Shown: piece after piece, positions 57,403-64,000 of the stretch
How the letters are laid out: the number at the start of each line of letters is the position of its first letter
Numbering within the stretch: position 1 is the first letter of the stretch
Assembly (NCBI GenBank): GCA_934293375.1
Contig: CAKQYS010000001.1
Location: forward strand, 124,001-188,000
Direction: 5' to 3'
Length of the DNA: 64,000 nucleotides
Source of the DNA: an uncultured Lachnospiraceae bacterium
GTDB lineage: Bacteria; Bacillota; Clostridia; Lachnospirales; Lachnospiraceae
Made by a program: the position numbers and the translations under genes
The notes under the pieces: generated by a model
Told to the model about the DNA's origin: nothing
Seen by the model: the letters and a program-made list of their open reading frames with translations, nothing else
The model's database searches: none

Positions 57403-60400
57403 TTGGCTGAGCCAACATTATTTTATGATACATTTTCGGATTTTGAACCTCCGAAGAGAATCAAAGAAGAATTTAATAATGTTTTAGTAGAGAGGGTCGT
57501 TATGAAACGATCCTCTAAGCAGCTTGTGATCTATATAACATCTGAACGTATCATACATAAAAATGATATATATGGTATGCAGAAGCTGTTAAAGGAATAT
57601 CTGTTTCCACATCAATCAATGATGGTGCGGATTGAAGAATCCTATCAGCTGTCATCGCAATATGATCTGGCGGCTTTGGTTGATGCCTATAAGGATAGTA
57701 TGATGACAGAACTGATGGAGGAAAGCACGATTGATTATCAGCTGATGAGCCGTGCAGAATGGTTTGTCAATGAACATATTCTGACACTTACATTAGATGA
57801 TGATTTTCTGGCAAGAGAGAGATCACCGAAGATTAAAGACTATGTGGAACATGTGGTTAGAGACCGGTTTCACATGGATGTCAAGGTCGGTTTTGATTAT
57901 ACAGAAGAAGAGAAAATGATGCTGCGGGAGGCAAAAAAATTCCGGCTTGAACAGGAAACGATGCAGATGATGGAATCTGTCAGAAAAGCAAAGGAAGAAG
58001 CCGGTGAAAGCTATGAAGAAGATCCAGGAACGGATTTAGCGTCTGTGGATTCGCATGGACATGATAAGAAACTGACGAGAAAACAGCGCCAGGCGGAAGC
58101 TGTTTCTGAAAAGATGCAGAAAGAAAAGCAGGATGCCGGTAAAAAAGAAACTCCGAAGAAAGACTGGAAGGGTAGGAGTCGTAGAAATATGTCTGTGGAT
58201 CCGGATGTGTTCTATGGACGCAATTGTGAAGGAGAAGTGATCAGCATCAGTGAACTGAGTGATGGTATCGGAGAGTGCGTGATCCGTGGACAACTGCGTG
58301 CAAAGACGCTGGAGCAAAAACCAATCAAGAATGAGAAGACAATACTTTCATTTCATATTACGGATTTTACGGATACCATTATATGTAAGATATTTGCAGC
58401 CAATTCAGATCTGGAACTGATCCTTGATGATCTGAAGGATAATGGCTTTTATAAGATCAAGGGTGTTCCCTTGTATGATGATTTTTCAAAAGAAGTGACG
58501 ATGCAGTCGATTGTCGGTATCAAGAAAATTCAGGATTTTACGACCAGTCGTCAGGATAATGCGTTTGAAAAGCGTGTGGAATTGCATATGCATACAGGAT
58601 ATTCAGATCTGGACAGTGTAGTTTCAGTTGAGGAAATTATTAAGCGTGCAAGAGATTGGGGACATCCTGCTATTGCCATTACCGATCACGGTGTTGTACA
58701 GGCATTTCCGGTTGCAAATCATGCGAGGATCAAGAATGATCCGTTGAAGATCATATATGGTGTAGAAGGTTATTTTGTAGATGATCTGAATGATCTGGTA
58801 CTGAATAGTCATGGGCAGAGTCTTGATGACAGTTATGTGGTATTTGATATTGAAACCACGGGAATCAACCCTGTCCAGCATACATTTATTGAATTTGGTG
58901 CAGTTAAGATTGTAAATGGAGAGATTGTAGATCGTTTTTCAAAATTTGTGAATCCTAAAAGACCAATTCCATATGATATTGAAAAGCTGACCGGGATCAA
59001 TGATCACATGGTAATGGATGCCGATCCTTATGAAGTTGTATTGCCTGAATTCCTTGCATTTAGTAAAGGATCCGTGCTTGTGGCTCACAATGCAGGTTTT
59101 GATACAGGTTTTGTAAAACACTATGCAGAAATTCTGGGAGTACCGTATGATTTTACAGTTGTGGATACTTTGACGCTCAGTCATGTCCTGCTGCATAATC
59201 TCGGGAAATATACATTAGACAGAATCTGTAAATATTTAGGCGTACCCCTTGAGAATCATCATCGTGCGGTGGATGATGCAGAGGCAACGGCTCATATGTT
59301 TTTGAAATTATGTGAGATTCTTAGACATGATAATATTTCAAATCTGGATCAGGTGAATGAAATGGGAAATGCATCACCGGAAAAAGTTAGAAAGGGCAAG
59401 CGGTATCACGGTATCATCCTGTCTAAGAATGATACCGGAAGATATAATTTATACAGATTGATTTCTGAATCCCATATTACATATTTTAACAGATTCCCGA
59501 TCATCCCAAAGAGTCTGATCCAAAAATACAGGGAGGGTTTGATTTTAGGCTCAGCATGTGAGGCAGGCGAACTGTTTCAGGCAGTATTAAACGGTGCACC
59601 GGATGATGAGATTGCAAGGCTGGTCAATTTCTATGATTATCTGGAGATCCAGCCAATAGGAAACAATATGTTTATGCTTCAGAACGCCAAACTGACGCAT
59701 GTGAATTCAGTCGAGGATCTACAGGATCTGAATAGACAGATTGTGAAACTTGGAGAGACATTCCATAAACCGGTTGTTGCAACCTGTGATGTGCATTTTC
59801 TGGATCCGGAGGATGCAATATACAGAAGCGTGATTCAGGCTGCAAAGGGATATAAGGATGCAGATCATCAGGCCCCACTGTATTTTAGAACTACAGAGGA
59901 AATGCTTCGTGAATTTGAATATTTAGGCAGTGAAAAGGCACATGAGATTGTCATTGAAAACACCGTGAAGATTGCGGATATGATCGAGGATACCATTCCT
60001 GTAAGACCTGATAAATGTCCGCCGATCATTGAGAATTCAGATGAGACATTGACGCAGATCTGTTATGACAAGGCCCACGAGATATATGGCCCAAATCTTC
60101 CACAGATTGTAGAGGACAGACTGCAAAAGGAGCTGCATTCCATTATCTCAAATGGATTTGCGGTGTTGTATATTATTGCTCAGAAGCTGGTGTGGAAGTC
60201 CAACGCAGATGGTTATATGGTAGGCTCCCGTGGATCTGTCGGGTCATCGTTTGTAGCATGTATGGCAGGTATTACGGAGGTAAATTCCCTGCAGGCACAT
60301 TATATCTGTCCAGAATGTCATTATGTAGATTTTGATTCAGAGATTGTGAAATCCAATTCGGGTAATTCCGGTTGTGATATGCCGGATATGGATTGCCCAA

Positions 60401-61938
60401 AATGCGGACATAGGCTGATCAAAGAAGGACATGATATTCCGTTTGAAACATTCCTTGGATTCAAGGGGGATAAAGAGCCGGATATTGATCTGAATTTTTC
60501 AAGTGAGGATCAGCCGCATGCACATGCCTATACAGAAGAATTATTTGGCAAGGGACATGCGTTCCGTGCCGGTACGATCGGCAAAGTTGCAGATAAGACT
60601 GCATTTGGATATGTATATAATTATTATAAGGATAAAGGCTTGACAAAGCGCAGATGTGAGATGGAGAGAATTGCTGCCGGTTGTACGGAGACAAAGAGGA
60701 CTACAGGTCAGCATCCGGGTGGTATGATCGTTTTGCCGAGAAATGAGGAGATCTATCCATTTACCCCGATTCAGCATCCTGCAAATGATATGAATTGTGG
60801 CATCGTGACAACGCATTTTGAATACCATTCGATTGACCATAATTTGTTAAAACTGGATATTTTAGGACACGCAGATCCAACTATGATCCGCCGGTTGGAG
60901 GATCTGACCGGAAAAGATGCAAAAGAAATCCCTCTGGATGATAAAGGTGTGATGTCGATCTTTCATAGTACGGAAATCCTGGGAATTACACCGGAACAGA
61001 TTGGCGGTACGAAACTTGGTTGTCTTGGGATTCCGGAGTTCGGAACAGATTTTGCCATGGGCATGTTAATTGAAACAAATCCGAAGAATTTTTCGGATCT
61101 TGCCCGTATTGCAGGTCTGTCTCATGGAACGGATGTGTGGCTTGGAAATGCACAGGATCTGATCCGCCAGGGAATCACAGAGTTGTCCGGTGCCATCTGT
61201 TGTCGAGATGATATCATGGTATATCTGATCCATATGGGACTGGATGCAGATACTGCATTTAAGATCATGGAGAATGTCCGGAAAGGTATTGTCGCCAAGG
61301 GTAAATGTGACAAATGGGATGAATGGAGACAGACAATGCTAGACCACGGTGTGCCGGAATGGTATATAGGTTCATGTGAGAAGATCAAATATATGTTCCC
61401 AAAGGCACATGCGGTTGCATATGTTATGATGGCGTGGCGGGTTGCCTGGTTTAAGGTGTATGAACCATTAGCCTATTATACGGCATTTTTCAGTATCCGG
61501 TCTAAGGCATTTGATTACGAGAAGATGTGCTTGGGACCAGATCGGCTGCAGGCTGAGATTGATGCTGTAAACAATAATCCGGCGCCGACACCGGTAGATC
61601 TGGATGCGCTGCGCGACATGCGTATAGTACAGGAAATGTATGCCAGGGGATTTACATTTATGCCGATTGATATTTATAAGGCAGATGCTTACAGATTCCA
61701 GATCATGGATGGAAAGATTATGCCGGCATTATCTACGATTGAAGGATTAGGAGGTAAGGCAGCAGAGCAGCTGCAGGATGCTGCAAAGGGCGGGATTTTC
61801 TATTGCAAACAGGAATTGAAAGAGCGTGCAAAGCTCGGTCAGAAAGCAATCGATAAATTATCTGATCTGGGAATTTTAGGGGATATGCAGGATACCCCGC
61901 AATACGATTTCTTTAGTATGCTTGGTATGTCTTCATAG
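57403..61938 (+). CDS. polC: DNA polymerase III alpha subunit, PolC type
   Basis: A 1511-residue Gram-positive replicase with built-in proofreading. An N-terminal OB-like part (residues 1-~380) is followed by a PHP domain (ELHMHTGYSDLDSVVSVEEII, about residue 391). A DnaQ-like 3'-5' exonuclease inserted in it follows at about residue 478 (YVVFDIETTGINP). A zinc-finger pair CPECH (968) and CPKCG (997) comes next, and then the polymerase centre with EPDIDLNFS near residue 1026. GTIGKVADKTAFGYVYNYY and IKYMFPKAHAVAYVMMAWRVAWFKVY are conserved. GGAG at 57391-57394 lies 8 bases before TTG 57403; an upstream ATG at 57376 would overlap ispG by 26 bases. Confidence 0.95.
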   Translation: MAEPTLFYDTFSDFEPPKRIKEEFNNVLVERVVMKRSSKQLVIYITSERIIHKNDIYGMQKLLKEYLFPHQSMMVRIEESYQLSSQYDLAALVDAYKDSMMTELMEESTIDYQLMSRAEWFVNEHILTLTLDDDFLARERSPKIKDYVEHVVRDRFHMDVKVGFDYTEEEKMMLREAKKFRLEQETMQMMESVRKAKEEAGESYEEDPGTDLASVDSHGHDKKLTRKQRQAEAVSEKMQKEKQDAGKKETPKKDWKGRSRRNMSVDPDVFYGRNCEGEVISISELSDGIGECVIRGQLRAKTLEQKPIKNEKTILSFHITDFTDTIICKIFAANSDLELILDDLKDNGFYKIKGVPLYDDFSKEVTMQSIVGIKKIQDFTTSRQDNAFEKRVELHMHTGYSDLDSVVSVEEIIKRARDWGHPAIAITDHGVVQAFPVANHARIKNDPLKIIYGVEGYFVDDLNDLVLNSHGQSLDDSYVVFDIETTGINPVQHTFIEFGAVKIVNGEIVDRFSKFVNPKRPIPYDIEKLTGINDHMVMDADPYEVVLPEFLAFSKGSVLVAHNAGFDTGFVKHYAEILGVPYDFTVVDTLTLSHVLLHNLGKYTLDRICKYLGVPLENHHRAVDDAEATAHMFLKLCEILRHDNISNLDQVNEMGNASPEKVRKGKRYHGIILSKNDTGRYNLYRLISESHITYFNRFPIIPKSLIQKYREGLILGSACEAGELFQAVLNGAPDDEIARLVNFYDYLEIQPIGNNMFMLQNAKLTHVNSVEDLQDLNRQIVKLGETFHKPVVATCDVHFLDPEDAIYRSVIQAAKGYKDADHQAPLYFRTTEEMLREFEYLGSEKAHEIVIENTVKIADMIEDTIPVRPDKCPPIIENSDETLTQICYDKAHEIYGPNLPQIVEDRLQKELHSIISNGFAVLYIIAQKLVWKSNADGYMVGSRGSVGSSFVACMAGITEVNSLQAHYICPECHYVDFDSEIVKSNSGNSGCDMPDMDCPKCGHRLIKEGHDIPFETFLGFKGDKEPDIDLNFSSEDQPHAHAYTEELFGKGHAFRAGTIGKVADKTAFGYVYNYYKDKGLTKRRCEMERIAAGCTETKRTTGQHPGGMIVLPRNEEIYPFTPIQHPANDMNCGIVTTHFEYHSIDHNLLKLDILGHADPTMIRRLEDLTGKDAKEIPLDDKGVMSIFHSTEILGITPEQIGGTKLGCLGIPEFGTDFAMGMLIETNPKNFSDLARIAGLSHGTDVWLGNAQDLIRQGITELSGAICCRDDIMVYLIHMGLDADTAFKIMENVRKGIVAKGKCDKWDEWRQTMLDHGVPEWYIGSCEKIKYMFPKAHAVAYVMMAWRVAWFKVYEPLAYYTAFFSIRSKAFDYEKMCLGPDRLQAEIDAVNNNPAPTPVDLDALRDMRIVQEMYARGFTFMPIDIYKADAYRFQIMDGKIMPALSTIEGLGGKAAEQLQDAAKGGIFYCKQELKERAKLGQKAIDKLSDLGILGDMQDTPQYDFFSMLGMSS

Positions 61939-61970
61939 CCGGAATCATAAGATATCGGATGGAAAATATG

Positions 61971-62000
61971 AGGGTGGAAGGGGATCCTTCTACCCTTGTT
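61971..62000 (+). terminator. Terminator after polC
   Basis: AGGGTGGAAGG (61971-61981) pairs with CCTTCTACCCT (61986-61996), 11 bp with one G-U and a GGAT loop. It is followed by TGTTGTATTTATT, a T-rich but broken run. Confidence 0.7.
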
Positions 62001-62051
62001 GTATTTATTGAGGTAATATTATATAAAAAACAAAAAATAATAAAAAACTGC

Positions 62052-62080
62052 TTGCATTCGAAGGGGAAGTATGCTATATT
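62052..62080 (+). promoter_or_regulatory. Predicted promoter of the tRNA-Glu genes
   Basis: TTGCAT (62052-62057), 17 bases, TATATT (62075-62080) preceded by TGC. Confidence 0.7.
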
Positions 62081-62099
62081 AGACAAGTCGCAAAGATAA

Positions 62100-62171
62100 G
62101 GTTCGTTGGTCAAGCGGCTAAGACGTCGCCCTCTCACGGCGAAAACAGGGGTTCGATTCCCCTACGAACTG
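62100..62171 (+). tRNA. tRNA-Glu (CUC), copy 1
   Basis: A 72-base tRNA. The acceptor stem is GGTTCGT/ACGAACT with discriminator G. The anticodon stem is TCGCC/GGCGA around loop CTCTCAC, which gives anticodon CUC for GAG. The T arm is CAGGGGTTCGATTCCCCTA. The CCA end is not encoded. It lies 28 bases before a near-identical copy. Confidence 0.93.
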
Positions 62172-62200
62172 CTTACTGATTCCATATCAGTACTATGAAT

Positions 62201-62272
62201 GGTCTGTTGGTCAAGCGGCTAAGACGTCGCCCTCTCACGGCGAAAACAGGGGTTCGATTCCCCTACAGACTG
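62201..62272 (+). tRNA. tRNA-Glu (CUC), copy 2
   Basis: A 72-base tRNA with the same D arm, anticodon arm and T arm as copy 1 but with a different acceptor stem, GGTCTGT/ACAGACT. Both sides of the stem changed together, so the pairing is kept. Anticodon CUC. CCA is not encoded. Confidence 0.93.
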
Positions 62273-62287
62273 CTATATATATTAAGT

Positions 62288-62316
62288 AAGAGCTGGTATT
62301 GCTACCAGCTCTTTTT
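62288..62316. terminator. Terminator after the tRNA genes
   Basis: AAGAGCTGGTA (62288-62298) pairs perfectly with TACCAGCTCTT (62303-62313), followed by TTT. It sits against the end of the convergent SpoIID-like gene, so it may act on both strands. Confidence 0.85.
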
Positions 62317-63618
62317 CTACATCAGTTCTGCAATTCGGCTGACTGCCACATAGATGTCAGAGATCTTATACCATGTTGGAAAATCCACGATTCCGGTCTG
62401 TGGCAGTTTGAATATTTTCTGGAAGGTCCGTACCGCATTTTCGGTCTGACTGCCATATACACCATCAGCTGCGACTGTTGGAATTGCCGGATAATTTTGT
62501 GCAATACGATTTAGTTGTTCCTGCAGCTGACGCACTTTTTCGCCGCTGCTTCCAATCGTCAGATCATATCCGGGATAGGAGGATGGAATACCGGATATTG
62601 TATCCGTCTCATTGATATAGATACTGCTTCCATAGTAGTTTCTCAGAATTTCAATTGCGGTATAGTTTTGGTCTCCAAGATATTTTGATCCCCATTGGCT
62701 CATCCAGTTTGGACAGATAACACGCTTGCCGTCACAGTATTGTGTCAGGATAGGTTGTGTGACATTTGGCCTTGACAGATACTGGTCAAATATCCGGTCA
62801 ACAACATTGGAAATACTGTCGTAGGTAGTCTTATTTTGCATCCACTTGTGATCAAAGGCTGTCGAGCTTGTTATGGTAAAATCATAGCCTTTATTGCGAT
62901 ACCATTCTGTATACACCCGATTGAGTGTAAAAGACATAATGGCAAGTACATTTGCCTCAATGGTAGCTTGCGGCCAGGTAGAATAGATCTCACAGCTGGC
63001 GACATTTTTAATATAATCCTTGTATTGAACATAATAATTGGTTGCTGTGTTGTCAGTCGGAGCACCATCATGTACGACTATGTATTCAGGGATCACGACG
63101 CGGCTTAATACAATTTCTCCGGATGCATTTACAGGCTTAATTTCTTCTTCTGCGATTTTAGGTGGATACAATCCCCACAGTGTATGGGGACCAATTGCAA
63201 TCGGATTATATGTGTCAGCATCTGTCAGCTTTACCTTTAGCTGAATCTGCTGGTTTCCATCTTCTCCGGAGAATATCTGGACTCCGGATATTATTTCTTC
63301 TTCATAGTTTACTGCGCGGATACGGATATTGTATTCAGAATAGGGCTGATGATCCGTTGGCGTCATGCTATATTCGAGTGGTGGTGCAGGCAAAGCTACA
63401 GGTTCGGTAAATCCGTTTGCATCAGTATTGATCACTTCCAGGATCCGATCAGGATTTCCGGTGTCAGCAATTTCAATGGATGCGTTTGCAATTGGAAATT
63501 GTCCGGATGCGTTGGATACCTGAACGGTCAGTGTGCCATTGTCGATGTTATCATCTGTAGTTGATGTGGTAGAGGCATCTGCCTGCTGCATATAAAGATA
63601 ATCTTCGTCTAAAAACAT
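62317..63618 (-). CDS. SpoIID-like protein with C-terminal peptidoglycan-binding domain
   Basis: A 433-residue protein. Residues ~25-140 are a beta-rich segment like carboxypeptidase-regulatory/Ig-type domains (NGTLTVQVSNASGQFPIANASIEIAD). The middle resembles SpoIID/LytB-type proteins (STWPQATIEANVLAIMSFTLNRVYTEWYRNKGYDFTITSS), linked with peptidoglycan remodelling during sporulation. The C-terminal ~80 residues are a PG-binding-1 domain (EKVRQLQEQLNRIAQ ... DGVYGSQTENAVRTFQKIF). No signal peptide is visible at the N-terminus, so how it reaches the wall is unclear. AAGGAAACAC precedes ATG 63618. A GCATATT ... TATACATA pair upstream recalls sigma-E promoters, but spacing is long. Confidence 0.72.
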   Translation of the reverse strand: MFLDEDYLYMQQADASTTSTTDDNIDNGTLTVQVSNASGQFPIANASIEIADTGNPDRILEVINTDANGFTEPVALPAPPLEYSMTPTDHQPYSEYNIRIRAVNYEEEIISGVQIFSGEDGNQQIQLKVKLTDADTYNPIAIGPHTLWGLYPPKIAEEEIKPVNASGEIVLSRVVIPEYIVVHDGAPTDNTATNYYVQYKDYIKNVASCEIYSTWPQATIEANVLAIMSFTLNRVYTEWYRNKGYDFTITSSTAFDHKWMQNKTTYDSISNVVDRIFDQYLSRPNVTQPILTQYCDGKRVICPNWMSQWGSKYLGDQNYTAIEILRNYYGSSIYINETDTISGIPSSYPGYDLTIGSSGEKVRQLQEQLNRIAQNYPAIPTVAADGVYGSQTENAVRTFQKIFKLPQTGIVDFPTWYKISDIYVAVSRIAELM

Positions 63619-63720
63619 GTGTTTCCTTTTATACTTTTTCTCTTATGTATACACAGAAAGGAAAGCAAATATGCATGGATCATGTAAAGAAAACTTCAGA
63701 AATAGGAAACCATTTAATAC

Positions 63721-63749
63721 TTTACTTCATTTTATGAAAAGAATATAAT
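63721..63749 (+). promoter_or_regulatory. Possible promoter of miaA
   Basis: TTTACT (63721-63726), 17 bases, TATAAT (63744-63749). The -35 box is weak. Confidence 0.5.
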
Positions 63750-63783
63750 AGGACAGTGACTAGAGTGAGGGGATCATATAAAT

Positions 63784-64000
63784 ATGGAAAATAAAGATAA
63801 AAAGAAACCTTTGATCATATTAACCGGACCCACTGCGGTTGGCAAGACTGCACTTTCGATTGCACTTGCTAAAGCAGTTGACGGTGAGATTATTTCGGCT
63901 GATTCCATGCAGGTATATCGAGGTATGGATATTGGAACAGCGAAGATCACGCCACTGGAAATGGATGGAATTTCGCATTATCTGATTGATGTATTAGAGC
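63784..64000 (+). CDS. miaA: tRNA dimethylallyltransferase, N-terminal part (3' end outside window)
   Basis: The first 72 residues of an enzyme that adds an isopentenyl group to A37 of tRNAs reading U-initial codons. The P-loop GPTAVGKTALS lies in the segment LIILTGPTAVGKTALSIALAK, followed by DGEIISADSMQVYRGMDIGTAKI, the classic MiaA start. The frame is open to the window edge. GTGAGGGG precedes ATG 63784. The dimethylallyl diphosphate substrate comes from the pathway to which dxr and ispG belong. Confidence 0.95.
   Translation, partial: MENKDKKKPLIILTGPTAVGKTALSIALAKAVDGEIISADSMQVYRGMDIGTAKITPLEMDGISHYLIDVLE

Noticed and set aside
1..64000. CRISPR arrays, prophage or integrative elements
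   Set aside because: No repeated spacer pattern, integrase, transposase or phage gene is seen; composition and gene content are those of core chromosome.

Overview
The window is a housekeeping region of a low-GC, spore-forming Gram-positive bacterium, almost certainly a member of the Clostridia and most probably of the family Lachnospiraceae. The reasons are PolC-type DNA polymerase III, sporulation genes (spoIVA, a SpoVB-like flippase, a SpoIID-like protein), strong AGGAGG ribosome sites, sigma-A promoters of TTGACA-N17-TATAAT type, a DUF6465 protein typical of that family, and gene orders such as rnhB-ylqG-ylqH-yraN and smpB-ssrA. The species is not proved. Nothing looks like a prophage, integrative element or complete insertion sequence. 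The only mobile-looking item is a 215-bp palindromic element in front of gpmI.

Layout. 1-6.6 kb: rnhB (partial), flagellar-like ylqG/ylqH homologues, yraN, a PgeF/YfiH protein, der, plsY, gpsA. 6.7-13.4 kb: spoIVA, scpA-scpB, an ABC exporter pair, an Lrp/AsnC regulator, an RluF-type pseudouridine synthase. 13.4-23.6 kb: a divergent NAD-dependent ligase, metA, a LytTR regulator, a SpoVB-like flippase, cysteine desulfurase, a HAD phosphatase, metF, trpS, hisJ. 23.8-30.4 kb: the lower-glycolysis set gap, pgk, tpiA, gpmI, eno. 30.5-34.4 kb: secG, rnr, smpB, a small membrane protein and tmRNA. 34.4-41.7 kb: a surface and signalling stretch with lipoproteins, a two-component system, CheV and an acidic membrane protein. 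41.7-47.2 kb: hisH, hisF, a GNAT, then ApbE, a NusG-domain-II protein, a Gx transporter and cardiolipin synthase. 47.2-49.4 kb: a three-gene acyl-carrier-protein module. 49.4-62 kb: a bactofilin, then pyrH, frr, uppS, cdsA, dxr, rseP, ispG and polC, a conserved envelope/isoprenoid/replication block. 62-64 kb: two tRNA-Glu genes, a SpoIID-like peptidoglycan-binding protein and the start of miaA.

How the genes work together. pyrH-frr and the uppS-cdsA-dxr-ispG set link nucleotide supply, ribosome recycling, undecaprenol and phospholipid precursors. plsY, gpsA and cardiolipin synthase also serve phospholipid synthesis. rnr-smpB-ssrA is the ribosome rescue and RNA-decay set. The most unusual items are the stand-alone carrier protein with a BtrH-like papain-fold protein and an Sfp-type PPTase (47283-49417), the possible promoter/hairpin switch in front of spoIVA, the palindromic element before gpmI, a structured leader before apbE, a bactofilin with a long acidic extension, and a DNA ligase whose nucleotidyl-transfer motifs have drifted. 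Start codons were moved to internal ATG, GTG or TTG codons wherever a ribosome site showed a better fit.
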